Shown here: positions 24,217 to 32,284 of the stretch, piece by piece | Layout of the letters: each line of letters begins with the position of its first letter | How positions within the stretch are numbered: the stretch's first letter is position 1 | Assembly (NCBI GenBank): GCA_964631265.1 | Contig: CAZVWW010000014.1 | Span: forward strand, 1-32,964 | Direction of reading: 5' to 3' | Origin: CAZVWW01 sp964631265 | GTDB taxonomy: Bacteria; Thermotogota; Thermotogae; MWEM01 | DNA length: 32,964 nucleotides | The notes under the pieces: model-generated | What the model saw: the letters and a program-made list of their open reading frames with translations, nothing else | What the model was told of the DNA's origin: nothing | Database searches by the model: none | Position numbers and translations under genes: made by a program

Positions 24217-25407
24217 ATGAAAATCGTTCAAGTAATAGATGATTCAAAGGCGGTGGAGCATTTTTTTCTCCCCTTTATTGAAATGCTCTCACAGATGGGA
24301 CATGATGTTGATATTATTACCTCAGATCCCGATGGAATCCTACAGGACAATGTCATCATCATAGACAACAAGATCTCCGTCTTTGATGTCAATATACCCA
24401 AGCATTTCTCACTCTGGCAACTCTTCACCACTTACAATACAATGCTTGAGCTGTTTCAGGGGATGAAGCCGGATGTGGTCCATACACATACCCCGATAAT
24501 CTCTTTCCTGTCCAGACCGGCGGCCAGGAAGGCAGGGATTCCAAAAACCATCTATACAGCCCATGGGTTTGCGTTTCACGAGGAGATGAATCCATTCCTG
24601 TATCATTATTATTTATGGCTTGAGAAGCATCAGGCCAAAAAATACACGGATTATCTCTTAACGATCAACGAGGAAGACAGAAAAACCGCCGTTGAAAAGC
24701 ATTTTCTGGATGAGGACAGAATCATCAATCTCAACAGTGTCGGCATTGATACGAAGGTGGTTTTTAATCCCCTGCGGATCAACCCGGGAAAGAAGAAGGA
24801 GCTGTACGATGAATTCCAGATCGATACCGAATCAAAGGTTATCACATATACCGGCAGCCTGAAAAAAGAGAAAGGCCTGGTCGAGCTTCTGGAGGCCTTG
24901 TATATCTTAAAGCGGGAAATGCCGCGAATAAAACTGATCCTTGTAGGGGAGGTTCAAAAAGACGACAAGGAGAAGAAGACTAAGGATTTAATCTGGAATA
25001 CGATCGACAAATACCACCTGAAAAAGAACGTTATTTTCACCGGTGAAAGGCAGGACGTACCGGAAATACTGAGTATAACGGATGTTTTCGCCCTCCCCTC
25101 ACACAGAGAGGGGATGCCCGTCTCAACGCTGGAGGCACTAAGCATGGGTGTCCCCGTTGTTGGAACGGATGTCAGAGGACTTCGGGAGCAGATCGAAAAC
25201 GGTAAAAACGGATATCTCGTCCCGTTCAAAGATCCCCGGGCATTGGCACAGGCCTTGGGGAAGTCTTTAAATGAATTCAGGGCACCCTGTGAGAAATGCC
25301 GGGAGAGTTGTATCCAAAATTACGATCAGGAGGATGTTCTCAGAAAGAAAAAGGATCTCTATAGAAGGATTGAAAAGGAAATAACAGATGAAAGGGAGGA
25401 AGTTTGA
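24217..25407 (+). CDS. Glycosyltransferase family 4 (GT-B fold)
   Basis: This is a 396-aa retaining glycosyltransferase. The N-terminal domain starts KIVQVIDDSKAVEHFFLPFIEMLSQMGHDV and contains VHTHTPIISFLSR and YTAHGFAFHEEM. The C-terminal domain has GSLKKEKGLVELLEAL and the donor-binding EX7E element in SHREGMPVSTLEALSMGVPVVGTDVRG. The closest well-known relatives by these motifs are WbpX/EpsD-like enzymes that add sugars to lipid-linked glycans. It lies alone with a threonine aldolase rather than in a polysaccharide cluster, so donor and acceptor are unknown. AAGGTGA precedes the start. Confidence 0.88.
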   Translation: MKIVQVIDDSKAVEHFFLPFIEMLSQMGHDVDIITSDPDGILQDNVIIIDNKISVFDVNIPKHFSLWQLFTTYNTMLELFQGMKPDVVHTHTPIISFLSRPAARKAGIPKTIYTAHGFAFHEEMNPFLYHYYLWLEKHQAKKYTDYLLTINEEDRKTAVEKHFLDEDRIINLNSVGIDTKVVFNPLRINPGKKKELYDEFQIDTESKVITYTGSLKKEKGLVELLEALYILKREMPRIKLILVGEVQKDDKEKKTKDLIWNTIDKYHLKKNVIFTGERQDVPEILSITDVFALPSHREGMPVSTLEALSMGVPVVGTDVRGLREQIENGKNGYLVPFKDPRALAQALGKSLNEFRAPCEKCRESCIQNYDQEDVLRKKKDLYRRIEKEITDEREEV

Positions 25408-26426
25408 TGAAATCCATAGATTTACGCAGTGATACGGTTACAAAACCCACTGAAGAAATGAGAAAGGCAATGGCAGAGGCTGCAGTTGGAGATGATGTTT
25501 ACGGGGATGACCCCACAGTGAACAGACTGGAAGCGCTGGCCGCAAAGGGGTTGGGAAAAGAAGCCGGATTGCTGGTCCCCTCGGGAACTTTCGGGAATCA
25601 GCTGGCCATCTTGACACATACACGGAGAGGCGATGAGGTTATTCTCGGAAGAAATGCTCATATCTTTGTTCACGAGGCAGGGGCTTCCGCCGTTATAGCC
25701 GGGGTTCAGCTCTCTTTTTTTGATGATTCTCAAGGCTATCCCGAAACAGAGGTAATCGAAAGCCTTATCCGTGGCGAGGATATTCATTTTCCAAGAACGG
25801 GCCTTATCTGTATGGAAAATGCCCATTCATCGGGAAGAGTTATCCCGCTTGAAAAGATGGCTTCCATCAAGAAAATGGCCGAAACAAGAAATATCAACGT
25901 TCATCTCGACGGGGCCAGGATCTTCAATGCGGCTCAGGCGCTTGGATGTGATCCTGCTGTTGTTGCCGAAAAGGCGGATTCTGTCATGTTCTGCCTCTCG
26001 AAAGGGCTCTGTGCCCCGGTTGGTTCTATGCTGGTGGGAACCAATGAGTTTATCGAAAGAGCCAGAAAAAACCGGAAGATTATGGGCGGCGGCATGAGAC
26101 AGGCCGGGGTGATTGCAGCCCCCGGGATTATTGCTGTTGAGAAGATGTCAAAGAGACTGAAAGAAGACCATGACAACGCGCGTTATCTGGCCAAGAGACT
26201 TTCCGAAATCGACAAGGTGGATGTGCATGAGAATAAAGCGGATATCAACATGGTGTTCTGCGATATACAAACCGATGACACTGACAGAATCGTCAATGAA
26301 CTGGAGAAGCACGGCATCATCGTCAATCCACGCGAGAGTGGGGAGTGGCGTTTTGTAACAAACTACTGGGTCAGCCGGGAGGATATTGATCGTTTTGTTG
26401 ACAAACTGGCTGGTATCCTAAGTTAA
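25407..26426 (+). CDS. ltaE: Low-specificity L-threonine aldolase
   Basis: This 339-aa PLP enzyme splits L-threonine/allo-threonine into glycine and acetaldehyde. IDLRSDTVTKPT at the N-terminus, GDDVYGDDPTVNRLE, HLDGARIFNAA (Asp contacting the PLP ring) and SVMFCLSKGLCAPVGSML with the PLP-binding Lys are all diagnostic. The ATG at 25407 shares its first base with the last base of the glycosyltransferase stop (TGATG), with GGGAGGA upstream; a TTG at 25404 is less likely. Glycine made here could feed glycine-betaine or one-carbon metabolism, but nothing else in the window supports that link. Confidence 0.93.
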   Translation: MKSIDLRSDTVTKPTEEMRKAMAEAAVGDDVYGDDPTVNRLEALAAKGLGKEAGLLVPSGTFGNQLAILTHTRRGDEVILGRNAHIFVHEAGASAVIAGVQLSFFDDSQGYPETEVIESLIRGEDIHFPRTGLICMENAHSSGRVIPLEKMASIKKMAETRNINVHLDGARIFNAAQALGCDPAVVAEKADSVMFCLSKGLCAPVGSMLVGTNEFIERARKNRKIMGGGMRQAGVIAAPGIIAVEKMSKRLKEDHDNARYLAKRLSEIDKVDVHENKADINMVFCDIQTDDTDRIVNELEKHGIIVNPRESGEWRFVTNYWVSREDIDRFVDKLAGILS

Positions 26427-26442
26427 ATCAACTCATTTATGC

Positions 26443-26472
26443 AGCCCTGTCTGCTTAATTGTAGGCGGGGCT
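26443..26472 (+). terminator. Probable terminator after the threonine aldolase gene
   Basis: AGCCCTGTCTGC (26443-26454) pairs with GTAGGCGGGGCT (26461-26472) over 12 positions, three of them G-U, with a 6-nt loop. The T-tract is short, so it is not a classical strong terminator. It lies directly upstream of the next promoter. Confidence 0.55.
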
Positions 26473-26479
26473 TTAACTG

Positions 26480-26508
26480 TTGACATTAATCGAATTTTAT
26501 GGTATTAT
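26480..26508 (+). promoter_or_regulatory. Consensus sigma70 promoter of the third osmoprotectant operon
   Basis: TTGACA (26480-26485) and TATTAT (26503-26508) are exactly 17 bp apart. The leader to the ATG at 26694 is about 180 nt and AT-rich, longer than needed for translation. No clear riboswitch or palindrome was recognised in it. Confidence 0.75.
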
Positions 26509-26693
26509 GGTTTTTGAAAGGCAATTATGTGTTGTTTTTTCATTTTTCGCTTAATTACTTCTTTTTTTACTTGATGATGGTTTAATCATAACTCATTTCT
26601 AAATAATAATATTTTTGATAGACAGGCTTAAAACCCTGTGATTTTGTTTTGGGGTAACCTATTCTGACTAAGAACAAAGACAGGAGGTTGTAT

Positions 26694-27359
26694 ATGGAGT
26701 TTTTTGAATATATCGGGAAGAACTGGGATCAGATTATCACTGAGCTTTTGCGGCACATCCAGATTATTGCCATAGCCCTGCCGATCTCCATTGGTATTGG
26801 CGTGCCAATAGGTATCGGCATCTCAAGAAAGCCCAAACTGGCAAAGGGTGTTATTTACATAGCGAGTGTGCTGATGACAATCCCGTCACTGGCACTTTTT
26901 GGATTCATGGTTCTGTTGTTGGCTCCCTTTAACGCAGGTTTAGGTGTTCCGCCGGCTGTTATTGCAGTTGTTGTCTATTCGTTGCTGCCTCTGATTAGAA
27001 ATACGCTTGTTGCCATTCAGGAAGTGGACCCGGCTATCGTTGAAGCGGCAAAAGGGATGGGGATGACCGGAAAACAGATACTCTTTAAGATTCGAATCCC
27101 GCTCGCGGTTCCAATCATCATGGCTGGGCTCAGGAATGCAGCTGTTATGGGGGTTGCTGTCACAACAATCGCCTATTTAATCGGCGCCAGAGGACTTGGA
27201 TACTTTATCTTTTCCGGACTCAGTCGATCCAGATTAAACATGGTCCTTCTGGGAGCAATTTTGGTAGCCGCTCTGGGTATCGGAACCAATTATGCCCTTA
27301 TAAGAGTAGAAGACTGGGTTACCCCAAAGGGTATAAAAGTCTCAAGAGAGGAAAGGTGA
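26694..27359 (+). CDS. Osmoprotectant ABC transporter permease (OpuCB/OpuCD type)
   Basis: This is a 221-aa permease and the first gene of the third betaine-type transporter. The ATG at 26694 sits 6 nt after AGGAGG. The EAA loop reads EAAKGMGMTGKQILFKIRIPLAVP, followed by GARGLGYFIFSGL where relatives have GAGGLG. About five to six TM segments are visible. The overall length matches OpuCB (217) and OpuCD (229). The companion permease (216 aa) follows the ATPase gene; the two should form a heterodimer in the membrane. Confidence 0.9.
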   Translation: MEFFEYIGKNWDQIITELLRHIQIIAIALPISIGIGVPIGIGISRKPKLAKGVIYIASVLMTIPSLALFGFMVLLLAPFNAGLGVPPAVIAVVVYSLLPLIRNTLVAIQEVDPAIVEAAKGMGMTGKQILFKIRIPLAVPIIMAGLRNAAVMGVAVTTIAYLIGARGLGYFIFSGLSRSRLNMVLLGAILVAALGIGTNYALIRVEDWVTPKGIKVSREER

Positions 27360-27363
27360 TCAG

Positions 27364-28491
27364 GTGAAAATTGAGCTGAAAGATCTAACAAAAATATATT
27401 CAAATGGTGCATTAAAGGCTGTCGATAATGTTAGTATGACCTTCGAGGAGAAGAAGTTGACCGTGTTGATTGGCCCTTCGGGATGTGGAAAGACGACAAC
27501 TTTGAAGATGATCAACAGGCTCATAGAAAGGACATCGGGGGATATTCTTTTTGACAACCAATCCATTGACAACTTAAACACAATTGATTTGAGACGTTCT
27601 ACCGGCTATGCCATACAGGATATCGGTTTGTTCCCGCATATGGATGTTCATGATAATATTGCCGTCGTCCCGAGACTTCTTAAGTGGCCTGATGATAAAA
27701 TACACAAACGGGTTGTTGAACTGCTGGAGCTGGTCAATCTGGATCCGGATATTAATCTTCATAAATACCCGGCACAGCTTTCCGGAGGGCAGAAACAGAG
27801 AATCGGGGTTGCCAGATCATTGGCAGCGGATCCGGATGTCATCTTGATGGACGAACCATTCGGAGCCATCGATCCGATCAACAGAGAAAAACTACAGGAT
27901 GCCTTCCTTGAGATTCAACAGAAGATCAAAAAGACCATCATATTCGTCACGCATGACATCAGAGAGGCCATAAAACTCGGGGACAAGATCGTGATACTTG
28001 ACAACGGAAAAATCGTTCAATACGACGATACCATCAACGTTGTCAACAATCCACACAATGAGTTTGTGGAAAGCCTCCTGGGGTCGGACCGCGCTTTGAA
28101 AGGTCTTGAAATGCTGAGAGTCAAGGACAATTACATCACCGATTTTGCGTCGATCAATCTGACGGAGACCAAAACGGTGGGATCCGCTATTGACTTGATT
28201 GAAAAGAACAAAAAGAAATTCATGCTGGTTGTTGGAAAGAAGGGAAAGCTAAAGGGGTATGTCACCTTGAAATATCTCAAAAAACGGGACAGAAACGATA
28301 TGCTCGAAGATCACGTCAAACCGACAGAATCAATTCAGCCGTTTTCCAATCTGATGGAGGCGATTACCACCATGGTTGAAGCCGGCATCACCAGTTGTCC
28401 TGTTGTCAATTCCAAAGATAAACTACTCGGTATCATTAGGTTCAAAACACTTGTGGATATTATGGGGCAATTCGAGCACAACGAGGAGTGA
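27364..28491 (+). CDS. Osmoprotectant ABC transporter ATP-binding protein (OpuCA type)
   Basis: This is a 375-aa ATPase. Walker A GPSGCGKTTT is near residue 36, the signature LSGGQKQR near 140, and Walker B VILMDEPFGAIDP follows. The C-terminus (about 265-375) is a tandem CBS region (TVGSAIDLIEKNKKKFMLVV... and NLMEAITTMVEAGITSCPVV), as in OpuCA (about 380 aa), where it helps regulate transport by osmotic or nucleotide signals. The GTG start at 27364 lies 4 nt after the permease stop, and the gene ends 4 nt before the next permease. Confidence 0.92.
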   Translation: MKIELKDLTKIYSNGALKAVDNVSMTFEEKKLTVLIGPSGCGKTTTLKMINRLIERTSGDILFDNQSIDNLNTIDLRRSTGYAIQDIGLFPHMDVHDNIAVVPRLLKWPDDKIHKRVVELLELVNLDPDINLHKYPAQLSGGQKQRIGVARSLAADPDVILMDEPFGAIDPINREKLQDAFLEIQQKIKKTIIFVTHDIREAIKLGDKIVILDNGKIVQYDDTINVVNNPHNEFVESLLGSDRALKGLEMLRVKDNYITDFASINLTETKTVGSAIDLIEKNKKKFMLVVGKKGKLKGYVTLKYLKKRDRNDMLEDHVKPTESIQPFSNLMEAITTMVEAGITSCPVVNSKDKLLGIIRFKTLVDIMGQFEHNEE

Positions 28492-28495
28492 TTTT

Positions 28496-29146
28496 ATGGA
28501 GCTGTTTTCTTATCTGATGAACAATTTTCAATATATTCTTGAAAAGACCTGGGAGCATTTCTATCTCTTTTTTATCTCGTGGGTGTTCGCGATAGCCGTA
28601 GGAATGTTTATCGGTATCTGGACTACGAGGCCCGGAAGAGAAAAGATTGGTCACGCTGTTCTTTCTGTCACAGGAGCAACACAGGCCGTACCAAGTGTTG
28701 CCGTTATCGCCCTGGTCTTTATATACATGGGAATTGGTGCCCTGCCGGCCATATTTGCCCTTTTCCTTTACAGTTTGGTGCCCATCGTTTTTAACACAGC
28801 ATCAGGCCTTCTCAACGTTTCGCCGGCAATGAAAGAAGCGGCAAAAGGCATGGGGATGACAGAGCATCAGATATTGTACAAAGTCGAGCTCCCCACAACA
28901 ATACCGGCCATTGCATCGGGGATCAGAACAGCTGCCGTCATTAACATCGGAACAGCAGCAATTGCTTCGATAGTTGGTGCCGGCGGACTTGGAGAGATCA
29001 TATATATCGGTCTGAGAATGATGGATGTTTCAAAGATATTTGCAGGAGCTCTACCCGTTGCGATACTCGCTGTGGCCGTGGACAATATTCTTGGTCTTAT
29101 TCAAAAGAAGGTTATCTCGGACGGTTTGTTATTAGCTAAAGAATAA
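28496..29146 (+). CDS. Osmoprotectant ABC transporter permease (second of the pair)
   Basis: This is a 216-aa permease. The ATG at 28496 has GAGGAGTG just upstream and gives a protein beginning MELFSYLMNNFQYILEKTWEHF, typical of OpuCB/OpuBB; a longer in-frame reading back to 28376 lies inside the ATPase gene and is rejected. The EAA loop AAKGMGMTEHQILYKVELP and GAGGLGEIIYIGL are present. It belongs to the same operon as its neighbours, with 4- and 21-nt gaps. Confidence 0.9.
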   Translation: MELFSYLMNNFQYILEKTWEHFYLFFISWVFAIAVGMFIGIWTTRPGREKIGHAVLSVTGATQAVPSVAVIALVFIYMGIGALPAIFALFLYSLVPIVFNTASGLLNVSPAMKEAAKGMGMTEHQILYKVELPTTIPAIASGIRTAAVINIGTAAIASIVGAGGLGEIIYIGLRMMDVSKIFAGALPVAILAVAVDNILGLIQKKVISDGLLLAKE

Positions 29147-29167
29147 ACTTTACGGAGGTGTTTTTTA

Positions 29168-30058
29168 ATGAAGAAACTTTTTGTACTATTATTAGCCACT
29201 TTGATCATTTTCAGTGTTGGATTTTCAGCAGACGATGTGTCTGTTGGTTCGAAAAACTACACAGAGCAGTACATCCTCAGCAGTATGATAAGCCAGCTGC
29301 TTGAAGCAAACGGATATGATGTTTCTGAAAATTTCGGAATGAGCTCTTTTGCAGTCAGAACGGCTTTAAAAACAGGACAGGTGGATATGTATTCCGAATA
29401 TACAGGAACGGCTTGGACTTCCTACCTTAAAAAGGAGACCGTTATAAGAGATCCCATCGAACTTTATGAAGAGGTCAAAAAAATCGAAAAAGAAGAAAAC
29501 GACGTCATCTGGTTCGACAGAATAGACTTTAACAACTCATATGGGCTCGCTGTCACTCAGAAATTTGCCACTGAGCATAACCTGAGAACGATCAGCGATC
29601 TGGCAGAACTGGTAAACAGCGGGGATATGGATCTTATCATGGGAGTTAATTTTGAATTCTACGACAGGCCGGACGGGTTCTTTGCAATGGCTGAAGAATA
29701 CGGCATGGAAGTTGACAAAAGAAATGTCAAAACCATGGAAACCGGCGTGACCTACGAGGCAATATCCAGAGGGAATATCCAGGTGGCCATGGTATTTACA
29801 ACAGATGGTAAGTTAAACAAATACAACCTTAAGGTCCTTACAGATGACAAGAAATTCTTCCCCATTTATAATCCCTGTGTGACGGTTAACGGAGAATATT
29901 ACGAGGAAAATCCCGAAGTTAAGGAAGTTCTCGCGCCACTCGCAAAATACCTGAACGCAAACATCATGAGAAGGTTGAACTATCTTGTGGATGCCGAGGG
30001 AGAAGAACCTGAGGATGTCGCTGAAGAATACCTCGAAGGACTCGGACTCTTGGAGTAA
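29168..30058 (+). CDS. Osmoprotectant-binding periplasmic protein (OpuCC/OsmX type)
   Basis: This 296-aa receptor has a type-I signal peptide over residues 1-20 (MKKLFVLLLATLIIFSVGFS) and no lipobox. The mature start VSVGSKNYTEQYILSSMISQLLEANGYDV and VDMYSEYTGTAW are hallmark segments of the OpuCC/OsmX/ProX-QAT group. GGAGGTG precedes the ATG. It is a distinct paralogue of the OsmF-like receptor at 7950-8861, and of a different family from the OpuAC-like receptor at 4154-4984, so ligand range or affinity may differ between the three systems. Confidence 0.92.
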   Translation: MKKLFVLLLATLIIFSVGFSADDVSVGSKNYTEQYILSSMISQLLEANGYDVSENFGMSSFAVRTALKTGQVDMYSEYTGTAWTSYLKKETVIRDPIELYEEVKKIEKEENDVIWFDRIDFNNSYGLAVTQKFATEHNLRTISDLAELVNSGDMDLIMGVNFEFYDRPDGFFAMAEEYGMEVDKRNVKTMETGVTYEAISRGNIQVAMVFTTDGKLNKYNLKVLTDDKKFFPIYNPCVTVNGEYYEENPEVKEVLAPLAKYLNANIMRRLNYLVDAEGEEPEDVAEEYLEGLGLLE

Positions 30059-30082
30059 AGAACGTTAAAAGTCAATCATTAA

Positions 30083-30107
30083 GGGCCGATGAAAGTCGGC
30101 CTTTTTT
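30083..30107 (+). terminator. Rho-independent terminator of the third osmoprotectant operon
   Basis: GGCCGA (30084-30089) pairs with TCGGCC (30096-30101) around a 6-nt loop and is followed by six T's. It lies 25 nt after the binding-protein stop and only about 20 nt before the next gene, so some readthrough into that gene is possible. Confidence 0.88.
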
Positions 30108-30129
30108 CTATCAAACGGGAGGTATGAGC

Positions 30130-30702
30130 ATGTTTAGCAAAGAAACGTTGTATTTTGAAGAATACAAAAGAGAGAACACTGAGAAAGTACTGGAACAATC
30201 AATCAAGAAGGCAGAGGAACTTTCATCAAGGACGCTGCTGTTACCATCAACGACCGGATATTCAGCTGAAATGGTTCTGGATATGACAGAAGGAAAAGAC
30301 CTGAATGTGGTCATTGTGGGTCATAATTACGGGTTTAAAGAACCGGGAAAGAATGAGATGGAAGCAAAAACCATCGAAAGAATCAAAAAAAGTAATGCAC
30401 AATTACTCTTTACAACACATGCCTTTTCAGCACTTGAAAAATCATTCTCAAAACCTTACGGCGGCATGTACCCTCATAGAATCATCGCGGATACACTGAG
30501 AGTCTTCTCGCAGGGAACAAAGGTCCTGATGGAGGACATGGTGATGGCTGCAGATGCCGGGATGGTGCCGATTCATGAATGGATTGTTTCGACTGGTGGA
30601 AAAGGAAGAGGACTTGACACCTCGATGATTATCAAGACCGTTCACTCCGATGAGTTTTTCAAGGCAAAGATAAAAGAGACAATCTGTTTCCCCATATATT
30701 AA
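30130..30702 (+). CDS. Stand-alone pyruvate-kinase C-terminal (alpha/beta) domain-like protein
   Basis: This is a 190-aa soluble protein. SSRTLLLPSTTGYSAEMVLDMTEGKDLNVVIVGHNYGF and VMAADAGMVPIHEWIVSTGGKGRGLDTSMIIKTVHS match the small family of free pyruvate-kinase alpha/beta-domain proteins known from archaea and some bacteria. No catalytic pyruvate-kinase barrel is present, so it is not a kinase. The family's function is not established; the fold binds an allosteric ligand in real pyruvate kinases. The ATG at 30130 is preferred because GGGAGG (30117-30122) lies 7 nt upstream, whereas the ATG at 30124 is too close. The gene is tightly flanked by terminators. Confidence 0.75.
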   Translation: MFSKETLYFEEYKRENTEKVLEQSIKKAEELSSRTLLLPSTTGYSAEMVLDMTEGKDLNVVIVGHNYGFKEPGKNEMEAKTIERIKKSNAQLLFTTHAFSALEKSFSKPYGGMYPHRIIADTLRVFSQGTKVLMEDMVMAADAGMVPIHEWIVSTGGKGRGLDTSMIIKTVHSDEFFKAKIKETICFPIY

Positions 30703-30708
30703 CAAAAC

Positions 30709-30733
30709 GGCCCCAAAATGGGGCCCCTTTTTT
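30709..30733. terminator. Bidirectional terminator between convergent genes
   Basis: GGCCCCA (30709-30715) pairs with TGGGGCC (30719-30725) around AAA. T's at 30728-30733 serve the + strand and A's at 30704-30708 give a U-tract on the - strand. It ends the pyruvate-kinase-domain gene and the convergent GNAT gene. Confidence 0.88.
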
Positions 30734-30736
30734 CAA

Positions 30737-31579
30737 TTACTTATCATCTAATTTCTTCTGAACCTCATTGGCTGCCTTGATCAGAAGAACAAACTCATCC
30801 CATGCGAAATCCCATTCGTCGCTTTCAATGGCTCTCTCGATCGCATGGTAAAACTCCTTTTGAATACGGTTTAAAAGGTATTGTTGCTCATAAGGGAGAC
30901 TGATCAGCGTTGAAAAAGAGCTTACAAACTTTGTCAGCCAGTTATCCCGATCTTCAAAGATGTCGTCCCAGTCCGTTACCCACAGGACCAGTTCGTTGAG
31001 GTATTCTTTGAAATCATCCTGCATCTTGCCGAGATCGTCATGATCGAGCTTGGTTATCCAGTCAAGGGTGCTTTGCACTTCTTCAGGATGCTTTTTGTAC
31101 CGTTTCAGGATCCGCTTTTCCATTTCCTTCTGACGCTCGGAGTCGTCTTTTTGCTCATACCGCATCTCAGCGTATTTGTTCTTAAATCCAAGCCGCCTGT
31201 ATAGGAATCTTGCGGGGTTATCATACTCAACATGCAGGGCAATGTTACCGCTACACAATTCAACAGCCCGGTTCATGAGCTGTTTACCGTAACCCTTCCC
31301 TCTGTAATCCTCGTGAACAGCTATATAAACAAGCATATGCTGAGGGATGTACCCCTCCATTGCCGTATCGTTGATGACAACACACCCGATCAGTTCATCG
31401 CCTAAGAAACCACCAACAACAAAACCACCCATGCCCTCATTTTCATTGACAGCATAATCAATGGCCTTTTCAATCTCGGACTTTTCATCTCGGTATTTAC
31501 CCAGATGCTTGTGAAGAAAATCAATGAATCGTTCCTTATCTATCTCTGCTTCATGAGAATAGACCTTAAAGTCTAACAA
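30737..31579 (-). CDS. GNAT-family N-acetyltransferase with C-terminal helical domain
   Basis: This is a 280-aa protein. Residues 1 to about 145 form a GNAT domain with the acetyl-CoA loop YRGKGYGKQLM in motif A and the usual C-terminal YDNPARFLYRRLGFK. Residues 150-280 are a charged, Trp-rich helical region (ESDEWDFAWDEFVLL, LWVTDWDDIFEDRDNW) that I cannot place. TTG at 31579 is the start, with AGGAGG 8 nt upstream. It acetylates an amine of a small molecule, peptide or protein; the acceptor is unknown. It is monocistronic, with its own promoter. Confidence 0.82.
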   Translation of the reverse strand: MLDFKVYSHEAEIDKERFIDFLHKHLGKYRDEKSEIEKAIDYAVNENEGMGGFVVGGFLGDELIGCVVINDTAMEGYIPQHMLVYIAVHEDYRGKGYGKQLMNRAVELCSGNIALHVEYDNPARFLYRRLGFKNKYAEMRYEQKDDSERQKEMEKRILKRYKKHPEEVQSTLDWITKLDHDDLGKMQDDFKEYLNELVLWVTDWDDIFEDRDNWLTKFVSSFSTLISLPYEQQYLLNRIQKEFYHAIERAIESDEWDFAWDEFVLLIKAANEVQKKLDDK

Positions 31580-31674
31580 AAGTAAAACCTCCTGTTTTTT
31601 GGTTATTTGAATGTGTAAAGAATTAAAGAAAGTATCGGAACAACGACAAAAGTTTAACAGCGTTAAGCACTATC

Positions 31675-31703
31675 ATTATACCACTCACAGTAAAAAAAGT
31701 CAA
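31675..31703 (-). promoter_or_regulatory. Strong sigma70 promoter of the GNAT gene
   Basis: On the minus strand TTGACT (31698-31703) and TATAAT (31675-31680) are 17 bp apart, and TGG directly before TATAAT makes it an extended -10 as well. The leader is about 90 nt. The rest of 31580-31800 holds nothing else that I recognise. Confidence 0.75.
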
Positions 31704-31800
31704 GAATCATAAGCTAAAGTGAGTAAAATGAAGATACAATTATTTATGACAAAGATAACGCTCAAAATCGATTATAAAAGCTTATTATGAAAATTGTCGG

Positions 31801-32196
31801 TCATTGAATATCCCATTTCAGTTCGAACTGCCCTTCATGTTCGTTTCCGTGAACCGTTACGCGATAGCGATCCGCTTTATTCGCAGTATAAGAACGGACA
31901 ACGGGATCCTGCTTCCCATCCAACTTAAAAACCGTTTCACCATCAGAATCATTCAGGGTCATCGAAATCTCACCCGATTCAGTTTGATGACTAAAGTCAA
32001 AAACAATCTCGTCGTCAGGATTTAAACGAATTTCTTTATAATAGTGACCGGAAAACAACTTATAACGTCCTTCAATGGAATTAGATTTAGCATCGACATC
32101 GCCGCTGATAATGGTATAGCTTCCTCCCTCACAGGAAACAAGGACTAATAATAGTAAAAGCACAAGCAAAAAGCTTAGATAAGAATACTTAGTCAC
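31801..32196 (-). CDS. Small lipoprotein of unknown function
   Basis: This is a 131-aa protein beginning at GTG 32196, with AAGGAGG 8 nt upstream; a longer reading from ATG 32256 has no ribosome binding site. The signal peptide is very hydrophobic (SFLLVLLLLLVLVSC) and ends in a lipobox LVSC, so the mature protein is a lipid-anchored extracytoplasmic protein. The mature part is a predicted all-beta domain of about 105 residues (YKLFSGHYYKEIRLNPDDEIVF, ISMTLNDSDGETVFKL, YRVTVHGNEHEGQFELKW), resembling small carbohydrate- or protein-binding beta sandwiches, but I recognise no family. Confidence 0.72.
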   Translation of the reverse strand: MTKYSYLSFLLVLLLLLVLVSCEGGSYTIISGDVDAKSNSIEGRYKLFSGHYYKEIRLNPDDEIVFDFSHQTESGEISMTLNDSDGETVFKLDGKQDPVVRSYTANKADRYRVTVHGNEHEGQFELKWDIQ

Positions 32197-32284
32197 GCTA
32201 ATCGCCTCCTTCTTGTCTGTTATTGATAAAAGCGGAGCATAATATAAGTGATTCATGTCAGTCAGCTTTGAAAAAAATTATAAC

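Noticed and set aside
25404..25406. TTG as the start of threonine aldolase
   Set aside because: The adjacent ATG at 25407 has better spacing from GGGAGGA and overlaps the upstream stop in the usual way.
26509..26687. Riboswitch in the 180-nt leader of the third osmoprotectant operon
   Set aside because: I looked for a conserved glycine, guanidine or other aptamer core and found only AT-rich sequence with no strong stem or terminator.
28376..28495. N-terminal extension of the second OpuC-type permease
   Set aside because: It lies entirely inside the ATPase CBS region in another frame. The ATG at 28496, with GAGGAGTG upstream, gives the normal family length.
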